This document shows, one piece after another, positions 51,455 through 60,389 of a DNA stretch of 64,000 nt. The notes below the pieces were generated by a model. That model saw only the letters and a list, made by a program, of their open reading frames with translations, searched no databases and was not told where the DNA came from. Made by a program: the position numbers and the translations under genes. Within the stretch, counting starts at the first letter, position 1; every line of letters starts with the position of its first letter. This stretch comes from Oscillospiraceae bacterium (lineage in GTDB: Bacteria; Bacillota; Clostridia; Oscillospirales; Ruminococcaceae): positions 151,183-215,182 of the forward strand of contig JAIHAL010000005.1 in the NCBI GenBank assembly GCA_020054675.1, read 5' to 3'.

Positions 51455-52468
51455 ATGTCAAACAAACTCTCAAAAAATACATTCACAATGCAAAATCCTC
51501 CCACAATAAAAAGCTTTGCCTCAATTGCAGGGAAAAAAGAGGGCGAAGGCCCCATAGGACATTGCTTTGACAAAATAGAGGAGGATTCTTATTTTGGTCA
51601 GGACACATGGGAAAAGGCGGAAAGCGAACTTCAAAAGCAAACCGTTCAGACCGCGCTTTTAAAGGCATCCCTTTCACCAGAACAAATTGATTTCATCTTT
51701 GCGGGAGATTTGCTCAACCAGTGCATAGGCTCGACATTCGGGTTAAGAAGCCTTAACATCCCGTTCCTTGGAATTTACGGCGCCTGCTCAACCATTGCGG
51801 AGGGGCTTTTGCTTTCATCAATAATGGCGGACAATGGACTTGGAAACAACATAGTCGCCGTAACTTCATCGCATTTTTGCACAGCTGAAAGGCAGTTCAG
51901 ACTGCCGCTTTCATATGGAGGCCAACGCACTCCCACTGCCCAATGGACCTGCACGGCCTCCGGAGCCGTAGTGATTTCACAAAAAAGCACCCCTCCCTAC
52001 ATCCGCGGAGCAACCATAGGAAAAATCGTGGACATGGGAATAACTGACGCAAACAACATGGGGGCGGCAATGGCGCCCGCCGCGGCATATACAATAAAAA
52101 CTTTCCTTGAAGACGCAAAAATGCAGCCATCCGATTTTGACTGCATAGTCACCGGCGACCTTGGCGCTGTCGGAAGCGAACTTCTCCTTGAACTGCTCCA
52201 TAAAGACGGAATAGATATATTTCAGCAGCACAAGGACTGCGGCAAAATCATTTTTGATTTAAGGGGACAGGATGTCCATGCGGGAGGCTCAGGCTGCGGC
52301 TGTTCCGCAAGCACCCTATGCGGATATTTCCTGCCGAAAGTAAAAACAGGTGAAATACGGGATATGCTCTTTATAGCAACGGGAGCTTTAATGTCGCCCA
52401 CTGCCACCCAACAGGGCGAAAGCATACCTTCAATTGCACATCTTGTGCACATATCCCATTCTTGCTAA
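51455..52468 (+). CDS. spoVAD: stage V sporulation protein AD
   Basis: About 337 residues, thiolase-like fold. Motifs: FAGDLLNQCIGSTFGLRS, FLGIYGACSTIAEGLLL, VTSSHFCTAERQFRLPLSYGGQRTPTAQWT-type core, and GGSGCGCSAST near the end. SpoVAD binds dipicolinic acid and is needed for its uptake into the spore. AAAGGGGTG before the ATG at 51455. Followed 12 bp later by spoVAE. The usual upstream partner spoVAC is not present here. Confidence 0.95.
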   Translation: MSNKLSKNTFTMQNPPTIKSFASIAGKKEGEGPIGHCFDKIEEDSYFGQDTWEKAESELQKQTVQTALLKASLSPEQIDFIFAGDLLNQCIGSTFGLRSLNIPFLGIYGACSTIAEGLLLSSIMADNGLGNNIVAVTSSHFCTAERQFRLPLSYGGQRTPTAQWTCTASGAVVISQKSTPPYIRGATIGKIVDMGITDANNMGAAMAPAAAYTIKTFLEDAKMQPSDFDCIVTGDLGAVGSELLLELLHKDGIDIFQQHKDCGKIIFDLRGQDVHAGGSGCGCSASTLCGYFLPKVKTGEIRDMLFIATGALMSPTATQQGESIPSIAHLVHISHSC

Positions 52469-52480
52469 GGAGGATTTTTA

Positions 52481-52849
52481 ATGGATATGCTCTTTGAATA
52501 CTTAAAAGCATTCCTTGTGGGAGGACTTCTTTGCGCAATAGGGCAGGTTCTGATTGACTACACCAAACTGACCCCCGCAAGAATTCTTGTAGCCTATGTG
52601 GTATCAGGCACAATCCTTGGAGCGCTTGGACTCTACAAGCCCCTTGTGGATTTTGCCGGAGGCGGGGCAAGTGTTCCCCTCACAGGCTTTGGATACCTTC
52701 TGTCAGAAGGAGTAAAAAAAGCTGTGGATGAGAAGGGCCTGCTTGGGATCTTTACGGGCGGGCTTTCCTCAACCGCCGGCGGAATAACGGCGGCAATGGT
52801 TTTTGGTCTTGTGGTAGCGCTTATTTTTAAATCGAAGGACAAAGCATAG
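52481..52849 (+). CDS. spoVAE: stage V sporulation protein AE (SpoVAEb)
   Basis: A 122-residue membrane protein with four helices: YLKAFLVGGLLCAIGQVLIDYTK, ARILVAYVVSGTILGALGLY, PLTGFGYLLSEGV and GGITAAMVFGLVVALIF. Part of the DPA channel in the spore inner membrane. AAGGAGG before the ATG. Its last 23 bp overlap the end of the convergent diguanylate cyclase gene, so no terminator separates them. Confidence 0.93.
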   Translation: MDMLFEYLKAFLVGGLLCAIGQVLIDYTKLTPARILVAYVVSGTILGALGLYKPLVDFAGGGASVPLTGFGYLLSEGVKKAVDEKGLLGIFTGGLSSTAGGITAAMVFGLVVALIFKSKDKA

Positions 52850-53930
52850 CCACAACGCAGTTTTTGCCGCTTTTCTTTCCGGCATAAAGATTTTTGTCGG
52901 CGCAAAGAATCATATCGTTTACAGAAAGCTCTTCTGCCGGAGGGCAAATTCCAAATGTCATTGTAATTTTTATCTTTATTCCGTTGTAAATAAAATTATA
53001 ATCTTCTATTTCTTTTCTAAGTTCTTCAACAACCGACTCAACCTTTACAGGTTCCGGAAGAAGTATAAGTATTTCTTCCCCTCCCCAGCGGCAAACGGGA
53101 ACATCCTTTCCCCAAAAGCTTGTCATTATAAACGCTATCGTTTGCAGGATATAATCCCCGCAGGCATGGCCGTAAAGGTCATTCACTTTCTTAAAATCGT
53201 CTATGTCGCAAATTATAAGGGAAAATTTCACTCCTTTGGTTTCGCGCAAATAAATTGCAGTTTCAAGCTTTTCCGCCATGCTTCGCCTGTTAAGCAGTCC
53301 CGTAAGCGGGTCCCTGCCGGCAAGGAGCTTTAAATTTTTGTTTTTTTCCGAAAGGGCAGTCGCGGATTTTTTTGAATGTTCGCTGTAAATCCATGAAAAA
53401 ACAATCATTGGAATTATGCTTGAAAAAACATTGAAAAGGTAAAGCAGCGTCGGCATCCCGCCGCTTAAATCAAGTTTTAAAAGAGGCTTTGCCGAAACGG
53501 AATAAATTTTTAAAAAAACAAACGCTGCGCCTGCAATCATGCTTAACGCAAATGGGGTATACGTTTTCTTAAATTTGCAAAAGAACATGAGCGGAATTAT
53601 GCCTACAATGTTAAGGTAAAATCCATAATCCCAACCCAAATAAATCGTGGCTGCTATCGAATGCAGGATTATGTCCACAAAAATAGCAACAGACACTGCA
53701 TCATAGCGCTTTTTAAAAATCTGCGGAGAAACTGCAATGCAAACAATTGCGCCAACAAAATCTGACATCCCGACGGGGAGTGCGCCTGTTGCGCAATAAA
53801 ACAAAATGTTCATCAAATGGATAAAAATGCAATATAAAACGGCGCAAAGATAAACAAGCGCTGCTTTTCCATTGGAACCCGAAAAGTAAAGTTTTGCATT
53901 TAATCTTCTTCTCTCATTGGACACGTTCAC
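52827..53930 (-). CDS. membrane-bound diguanylate cyclase (GGDEF)
   Basis: 367 residues. About five or six N-terminal membrane helices form a sensor-like region (residues 20-185), followed by a GGDEF domain with DPLTGLLNRRSM, IICDIDDFKKVNDLYGH and the active-site variant CRWGGEEILILLP, which retains catalytic residues. Makes cyclic di-GMP. No EAL domain. GTG start at 53930 with only a weak GGTG site. Convergent and overlapping with spoVAE. Confidence 0.88.
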   Translation of the reverse strand: MNVSNERRRLNAKLYFSGSNGKAALVYLCAVLYCIFIHLMNILFYCATGALPVGMSDFVGAIVCIAVSPQIFKKRYDAVSVAIFVDIILHSIAATIYLGWDYGFYLNIVGIIPLMFFCKFKKTYTPFALSMIAGAAFVFLKIYSVSAKPLLKLDLSGGMPTLLYLFNVFSSIIPMIVFSWIYSEHSKKSATALSEKNKNLKLLAGRDPLTGLLNRRSMAEKLETAIYLRETKGVKFSLIICDIDDFKKVNDLYGHACGDYILQTIAFIMTSFWGKDVPVCRWGGEEILILLPEPVKVESVVEELRKEIEDYNFIYNGIKIKITMTFGICPPAEELSVNDMILCADKNLYAGKKSGKNCVVAMLCPSI

Positions 53931-54068
53931 ACATTCACCAACATTCCGAAATAATTATGCATTATAATTATATAATAAAAAGAAAAAAATAGCAAGCATT
54001 TCAACGAAAAATGTCGAAAAAATTAAATGTTTTTTGTGTCAAAAAAGAATAAATCCATAAATATCTTG

Positions 54069-54097
54069 TTGACAAAAAACATAAAAAAGTATAAAAT
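54069..54097 (+). promoter_or_regulatory. promoter of rnpB
   Basis: TTGACA (54069-54074), 17 bp, TAAAAT (54092-54097), ending 7 nt before the RNase P RNA. Confidence 0.75.
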
Positions 54098-54104
54098 ATT
54101 TTTT

Positions 54105-54452
54105 GCGAGCAAGCTGTGCGATAGCATGCACGCATTAAGTGCATGAGGAAAGTCCGAGCATCACAGAGCAGGATAGCTGCTAACGGCAGCCGAAGGCGAC
54201 TTCAGGGAAAGTGCAACAGAGATATACCGCCATGATTTTCATGGTAAGGGTGGAAAGGCGAGGTAAGAGCTCACCGGGGCACAGGCGACTGTGCCGCCAT
54301 GTAAACCCTATCCGATGCAACACCGGTTGGTGCTGTATGCCATAACATCTGCTCGATGGGCATGCGGCGTAAAGGTGGCTTGAGCCCCGCGGCGACGCTG
54401 GGCCTAGATAGATTATCGCACTCGACAGAACTCGGCTTACAGGCTTGGTCGC
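54105..54452 (+). ncRNA. rnpB: RNase P RNA
   Basis: About 348 nt. The terminal helix is GCGAGCAAGC paired with GCTTGGTCGC. Universally conserved segments are present: GAGGAAAGTCCGAGCATC, CACAGAGCAGGATAGCTGC near P4, GGGTGGAAAGGCGAGGTAAG, and the 3' ACAGAACTCGGCTTACAG. Ribozyme component that matures tRNA 5' ends. Ends are accurate to a few bases. Confidence 0.96.
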
Positions 54453-54468
54453 ATTAAAGCAAAAAATA

Positions 54469-54496
54469 AAGAGGGGTATTTCCCCTCTTTTTTTAT
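54469..54496 (+). terminator. terminator of rnpB
   Basis: AAGAGGGG (54469-54476) pairs with CCCCTCTT (54482-54489), 5-nt loop, then TTTTTTA. Confidence 0.9.
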
Positions 54497-54504
54497 TTTT
54501 AAAA

Positions 54505-55188
54505 TTATTTTACGTCAACCCCGCCGAAAATGCAGGTTGCATTAATGTAAACCGTCGGCGCATTCGGGTCGGTGCAGGGAACGGCTTTACTATCAACCCC
54601 GCCGAAAATCGGTGTGCAATTTATCTTTGCATTTACGTTGTATGGAAGATAAATATCAACTCCGCCAAAAATTGCCGAAGCATTTATTACGCAATCCTCG
54701 CTTATTATAGCATTTCTTAAATTAAGCTCAACACCGCCGAAGATTGCGTTTGCATTGCACCCGTTAAACGGCATATTGTTGAAATTCGGAGTCTGCCCGC
54801 TGAAAATCGCATTTATTTCAGGCATGCCGCCTTTTTCGGAAAGAATTTTCACCTCACTGTAAAACTGTCTGTTAAAAGAACCTTTAAATATTATCGAAAG
54901 TCCTATCGCAACAAAGATTGCCGGCAGCACAAGCTTCCATACGTTATCAAAATCAAAGATATCCTGCGCCGAAAGCAAAAAGACTACTCCTATTCCAAGA
55001 CCTATAATGGAGCCTACATTAAATCCATGGCGGATTATGCTCAAAGCGCAGGGAATTATTATGAAAAGCGTCCACCAGCCATCAAAGAATATATTGAAGT
55101 ACCACCAACCGTATGCGTTCCCCACAAGTCCTACGCCTATTATTATGAATATGAAGCCTAAAATAAAATTTGTTATTTTGCTTCTCAC
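54505..55188 (-). CDS. LiaF-like membrane protein with IFGGV repeats
   Basis: A 227-residue protein. Four N-terminal membrane segments (LiaI/LiaF-type, FILGFIFIIIGVGLVGNAYGWWYF onward) are followed by a soluble region of repeated strands. Core repeats are AIFSGQT, AIFGGVELNL, AIFGGVDIYL, PIFGGVDSKA and CIFGGVDVK, spaced about 22-28 residues, like the C-terminal beta domain of cell-envelope stress proteins. Probably senses or modulates envelope stress; no LiaRS pair nearby. GTG start with AAAGGGGG upstream. Confidence 0.85.
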   Translation of the reverse strand: MRSKITNFILGFIFIIIGVGLVGNAYGWWYFNIFFDGWWTLFIIIPCALSIIRHGFNVGSIIGLGIGVVFLLSAQDIFDFDNVWKLVLPAIFVAIGLSIIFKGSFNRQFYSEVKILSEKGGMPEINAIFSGQTPNFNNMPFNGCNANAIFGGVELNLRNAIISEDCVINASAIFGGVDIYLPYNVNAKINCTPIFGGVDSKAVPCTDPNAPTVYINATCIFGGVDVK

Positions 55189-55365
55189 ACTAAAAACCCC
55201 CTTTATTTTTTTATTACATATAAAGTATACTATTAAAAATTAAAACAGTGAAGTGCCAAATGTCATATTTTTTATGTCAAGCTTTCAATTGCTGTTTTAC
55301 AAGTCAGTATGAATTCTTTACATACCTGTGCATAATTATTTAGGACACAAATGTTTATTGCAGCA

Positions 55366-55410
55366 GCAAAAACAGGCATTTGTAAGGAGTTCCCATCCTC
55401 ACAAATGCCT
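55366..55410 (-). terminator. terminator of tRNA-Thr (GGT)
   Basis: AGGCATTTGT (55374-55383) pairs with ACAAATGCCT (55401-55410). After one mismatch, AGGA/TCCT continues the stem. The minus strand follows with GTTTTTG. Closely related to the pyrG terminator. Confidence 0.75.
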
Positions 55411-55427
55411 ATTTTACGCGGTTTTTT

Positions 55428-55503
55428 TGGAGCTGTTAACCGGATTCGAACCGGTGACCTCTTCCTTACCAAGGAAGTGCTCTGCCTGCTGAGCTATAAC
55501 AGC
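55428..55503 (-). tRNA. tRNA-Thr (GGT)
   Basis: 76 nt with encoded CCA. Acceptor GCTGTTA, anticodon loop TTGGTAA (GGT) between CTTCC and GGAAG, T-loop GGTTCGAATCC. Second threonine tRNA in the window. Confidence 0.95.
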
Positions 55504-55614
55504 AAATCAACAACGTTAGTCATTATATATTATTTTTGCTCTTTTGTCAATATGTTTTTTCGATTTTTATCGTTTTGGCTTGCAATTTAAATTTTCCAAT
55601 ATTTTTTGTTTTTA

Positions 55615-55643
55615 TTGAAAAAAGGCATTAAATATGGTATAAT
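55615..55643 (+). promoter_or_regulatory. promoter of the CofE-like gene
   Basis: TTGAAA (55615-55620), 17 bp, TATAAT (55638-55643). Confidence 0.75.
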
Positions 55644-55698
55644 TCATATTCAGTGATTCAAAAATAAATCAAAAAGAGTAAAGACTGGTGGAATTTCC

Positions 55699-56415
55699 AT
55701 GGAAGAGAACGGCGAAATATTTAAATCAAACCCTGACAAAAAGCTTGTCATTGAATATAACGGCGAAAGGTACCTGCGCATACCCGTAAAGACGCATATA
55801 ATAACCGATGCCGATAAAATAACCGACGTCGTGCATAAATATGCCTCCCCTATCGCAAAGGAGGGGGATGTGATTTTTATATCCGAAAAAATAGTTGCAT
55901 GCACTCAAAAAAGAGCAATAAAGCTTACCGATATAAAGCCGCGCAAACTTGCAACTTTCCTTTCGCGGTATGTTGTAAAGACAAATTACGGAATAGGTCT
56001 TGCCATGCCGGAAACAATGGAAATGGCAATACGCGAATGTGGTACGGTAAGGATACTTTTCGCGGCGGCTGTTTCGGCGGTGACGAAGCTTTTCGGCCTT
56101 AAAGGATGGTTTTACCGTGTTGCCGGAGAAAGGGCAAGGGCAATAGACGGACCTTGCGAATTTACAATCCCGCCGTACAATGAATACGTTGTGCTTGGGC
56201 CTTTAAAGCCTGCAAAGGTGGCAAAGGAAATTTCCGAAAGAATGGGCGGGATCCCAGTTTGCATAGTCGATGCAAACGATATAGGCTGCAATGCGCTAGG
56301 ATGCTCTCATCCAAAGCAATATCCCAAGGAATTTTTTACAAATGTTTTAAGGGATAATCCCTTGGGACAGGACAACGAACAGACGCCTATCGGAATTATC
56401 AGAAAAGCAAAGTAA
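55699..56415 (+). CDS. coenzyme F420:L-glutamate ligase-like protein (CofE fold)
   Basis: A 238-residue member of the F420 gamma-glutamyl ligase family: LRIPVKTHIITDADKITDVV, EGDVIFISEKIVACTQKRAI, GPCEFTIPPYNEYVVLGP, and a late VDANDIGCNALGCS. In archaea and actinobacteria CofE adds glutamates to F420-0. Clostridia generally lack F420 biosynthesis and no other F420 gene is seen here, so the true substrate may be another pterin/folate-like or nucleotide cofactor. Monocistronic with its own promoter, upstream of pyrG. Confidence 0.82.
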   Translation: MEENGEIFKSNPDKKLVIEYNGERYLRIPVKTHIITDADKITDVVHKYASPIAKEGDVIFISEKIVACTQKRAIKLTDIKPRKLATFLSRYVVKTNYGIGLAMPETMEMAIRECGTVRILFAAAVSAVTKLFGLKGWFYRVAGERARAIDGPCEFTIPPYNEYVVLGPLKPAKVAKEISERMGGIPVCIVDANDIGCNALGCSHPKQYPKEFFTNVLRDNPLGQDNEQTPIGIIRKAK

Positions 56416-56444
56416 AAGCGCCTTTGTTTTATACGGTTTGTTTC

Positions 56445-56473
56445 TTGCTTTTTTACGCTTTAAGTGATAAAAT
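56445..56473 (+). promoter_or_regulatory. promoter of pyrG
   Basis: TTGCTT (56445-56450), 17 bp, TAAAAT (56468-56473). The leader to 56545 has a weak hairpin around 56503-56524 but no obvious U-tract attenuator. Confidence 0.55.
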
Positions 56474-56475
56474 AA

Positions 56476-58149
<1,674 letters not shown>

Positions 58150-58213
58150 AGCAAAAACATCGGATGTTCCGCTTTTCACTTGTTTTTTTATTTTCATTCC
58201 ATGAAAACAACTT

Positions 58214-58257
58214 AAAACAGGCATCTGCAATGAAAAATCATTGCAGATGCCTGTTTT
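58214..58257. terminator. terminator of pyrG
   Basis: A perfect 20-bp stem (58214-58233 with 58238-58257) with an AAAA loop. The arms begin AAAACAGGCATCTG and end CTGTTTT, followed by T. It can serve both pyrG and the convergent hicB. Confidence 0.92.
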
Positions 58258-58281
58258 TGTTTGGAACAATGTACGGAAAAC

Positions 58282-58689
58282 TTAAATATTAAGCTTTTCC
58301 CGCAAAGCTTCTTGCAAAACGCCGGAAAAGTTTATATGCTGTTCTTCCGCTGCAACATTGAGCCACGATGGAATGCTGAGCGTCTTTTTTACAACTTTTG
58401 TATCATATTTTTTACGGTAAGCAAGCATATCACATTCGACAATTGCCATAAAATCCGGCGCCTCACATTTAATTTCATCCGGTTTTGACGGCTTTGGAGC
58501 TTCAATTTTATTGGCGGCGTATTCTTCCAAGCAAAGTCCTATTGCATCAATTATGTTTTCATAAGCTTCTTCAAAAGTATCACCTTCTGAAAAACAGCCG
58601 TCAATATCCGGTACTGAAACAGAATATCCCTTATCCTCACAATGAAAGACAGCAGGATAATAATATTTCCTCATAAAAAATCCCTCCAA
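58282..58689 (-). CDS. hicB: HicB-type antitoxin
   Basis: 135 residues. The N-terminal degenerate RNase-H-like HicB fold (YPAVFHCEDKGYSVSVPDID, GCFSEGDTFEEAYENI) is followed by a C-terminal DNA-binding region (TLSIPSWLNVAAEEQHINFS, ribbon-helix-helix style). Neutralises HicA and represses the operon. It is 3 bp after hicA. Confidence 0.93.
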   Translation of the reverse strand: MEGFFMRKYYYPAVFHCEDKGYSVSVPDIDGCFSEGDTFEEAYENIIDAIGLCLEEYAANKIEAPKPSKPDEIKCEAPDFMAIVECDMLAYRKKYDTKVVKKTLSIPSWLNVAAEEQHINFSGVLQEALREKLNI

Positions 58690-58692
58690 AAT

Positions 58693-58881
58693 TTATTTTA
58701 GCCCTGCCTGCTTTAAAATATTTTGTTCAGTCCCTTTTTTCAATTCTTTATTATGATATGGAACCACTGCCGATTTATTTGTTTTGGGATTTTTATACAA
58801 CCTATGAGACCCATTGGATCTTACATGCACAAATCCATGCGCTTCAAGAAGTTTGATAATTTCTTTTGGCGTCATCGGCAT
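58693..58881 (-). CDS. hicA: HicA mRNA interferase toxin
   Basis: 62 residues, double-stranded-RNA-binding-like fold with the catalytic histidine in VRSNGSHRLYKNP. The start TPKEIIKLLEAHGF and the end KKGTEQNILKQAGL are typical. Cleaves mRNA when HicB is lost. First gene of the pair; AAGGGG before the ATG. Confidence 0.93.
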   Translation of the reverse strand: MPMTPKEIIKLLEAHGFVHVRSNGSHRLYKNPKTNKSAVVPYHNKELKKGTEQNILKQAGLK

Positions 58882-58900
58882 TGCAGCCCCTTCTTCTTAT

Positions 58901-58929
58901 ATTATATTACGTATTGTACGTATTGTCAA
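58901..58929 (-). promoter_or_regulatory. hicAB promoter with embedded operator
   Basis: Minus strand: TTGACA (58924-58929), 17 bp, TATAAT (58901-58906). Within the spacer two TACGTA palindromes (58908-58913 and 58917-58922), 3 bp apart, form a likely HicB binding site that would block RNA polymerase. Confidence 0.75.
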
Positions 58930-58933
58930 TATC

Positions 58934-59497
58934 TTATTCCCCAACTGAAACACTCTGTGCAATGGAATCAAACATCCGGCGGGAATCTTTTGAACCGTAA
59001 AATTTTAAAATAAATGCATATTTGCCGGTATCAACCACATAATGATAGCTTTCATAAGTTCCATTTTCATAAATAGTATGGTATGCGGCAATATTATTGC
59101 CTGATTTTGAAAGATTGTATTTTTCAAGAAGATTTATCTTTTTCCCTTCGGCAACATCAGTTGTAAAAAATTTTTCATCAGGGAGTCCACCGTCTTTTAC
59201 AACCGCAGGGCCTGTTTCTCCGACTTTGTTTCCGGCGGCATCATCAAAAACCGTACCGTTTATTTTCCATTCCGACGGCAAAGATATCTGCATAATTACC
59301 TTTTGGTTTTCATATTTTTCCGAAGAATCAATGCCTAATCCATCCGCACTCAATTCCCCAACGGGCAGTTCTATTTTAAATTTGCTAAAAGAGTTGTTAT
59401 TTTTTACCACAATCCAAAATCCCCCTAAAACCGCCAAAACAATTAAAACTATTGCAATCAAAATAATGACAGGCTTTTTGCCGGACAAATAATTCAC
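58934..59497 (-). CDS. hypothetical membrane-anchored protein
   Basis: About 187 residues. Start taken as GTG 59497, with AGGAG 10 nt upstream; an in-frame TTG at 59539 would overlap the next gene. One N-terminal membrane helix (KKPVIILIAIVLIVLAVLGGFWIVV) anchors an extracellular domain rich in beta strands (MQISLPSEWKINGTVFDDA, SYHYVVDTGKYAFILKF). The domain ends in a pattern like PsbP/DcrB-type secreted proteins (FYGSKDSRRMFDSIAQSV). Not lipidated. Function unknown. Confidence 0.7.
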   Translation of the reverse strand: MNYLSGKKPVIILIAIVLIVLAVLGGFWIVVKNNNSFSKFKIELPVGELSADGLGIDSSEKYENQKVIMQISLPSEWKINGTVFDDAAGNKVGETGPAVVKDGGLPDEKFFTTDVAEGKKINLLEKYNLSKSGNNIAAYHTIYENGTYESYHYVVDTGKYAFILKFYGSKDSRRMFDSIAQSVSVGE

Positions 59498-59522
59498 GTT
59501 TCCCACTCTCCTATGCAAATTT

Positions 59523-60200
59523 TTAATTTTTTGCTTCAAAATAATTTTTAAGCGCCAAAAAAAGATTCATATGAAGTTCTTTAATTCTTTTAAAAATTTC
59601 CTTTGCGCTTTTTTCATCGTAAATATGGGATGTAAGGTTGCGGTCGTTTAAAATATATATCCATCCGTCGCCATCTGAAATCATTCCAAATTCGAATGCC
59701 TGCCTCATAACGGCTTTGGGGCTGTTTAATTCTGCAAATCCCTGGTCAATCAGAAATTCCCTGCATGCTTTCCACGCAAGTTCCGCAGCAAATTCAAACC
59801 GCTGTATCGCCCCGTCGCGTATAAGAGCAGAAGGATTTTCACCGCATTCTTCAAGAGCTTCGCCAAGCCGTTCAACAGCGCGCAAATAATTTTCAATTTT
59901 AGTGCTCTTATCCACCAGAACAACACCCTCTCTCAGAATATTTTCCATAAGCTCAAAATCCGTATCATCATTCACTGCAACAACATCAAATTTGTATATG
60001 GTATCCATTTCATCAAGTTCGTTTTGAAATGATAGAATTTGCACCGGATTTTTCCCAATGCCAAAAACAGCAAGGTCATAGTCGCTCCTTTCATGGCAAT
60101 CTCCCCTTGCGCGTGAACCAAACAGCATTATCTTTTTAATTTCCGGATATTTTCCGGCAATCCTGCAAACCTCATTTAAAATTTTTTCATCTGCATTCAT
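59523..60200 (-). CDS. single-chain nucleotidyltransferase-HEPN protein (MntA-HepT-like fusion)
   Basis: 225 residues from the ATG at 60200 (GGGGAT upstream; the ATG at 60236 lacks a site). Residues 1-100 are a minimal nucleotidyltransferase with GSRARGDCHERSDYD, matching GS-X10-DXD (residues 28-42). Residues 105-225 are an HI0074/HEPN-like domain with RNLTSHIY (187-194), matching RX4HXY. In MntA-HepT toxin-antitoxins and the HI0073/HI0074 pair these are separate proteins, and MntA adenylylates the HepT tyrosine. Here they are fused. Activity as a self-neutralised toxin, or as a nucleotidyltransferase, is inference. Confidence 0.85.
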   Translation of the reverse strand: MNADEKILNEVCRIAGKYPEIKKIMLFGSRARGDCHERSDYDLAVFGIGKNPVQILSFQNELDEMDTIYKFDVVAVNDDTDFELMENILREGVVLVDKSTKIENYLRAVERLGEALEECGENPSALIRDGAIQRFEFAAELAWKACREFLIDQGFAELNSPKAVMRQAFEFGMISDGDGWIYILNDRNLTSHIYDEKSAKEIFKRIKELHMNLFLALKNYFEAKN

Positions 60201-60305
60201 TCTGCCAATCCCCAAAATCATTAAAACATTCCACATAAATTATAAACACATATTTTGGAAAAGTCAACCTAAAAAAGTTTCGATAATTTTTTTTACCGTA
60301 AGCTC

Positions 60306-60333
60306 TTGCATTTTATAAAAAATTGATTATAAT
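60306..60333 (+). promoter_or_regulatory. candidate promoter of the sugar ABC operon
   Basis: TTGCAT (60306-60311), 16 bp, TATAAT (60328-60333). A second weaker TATAAA lies at 60358. Confidence 0.5.
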
Positions 60334-60389
60334 TATAATTGCCTTATGCGCAAAAGGTATAAAATATTTAATCAAGAGGAGAATTATTT

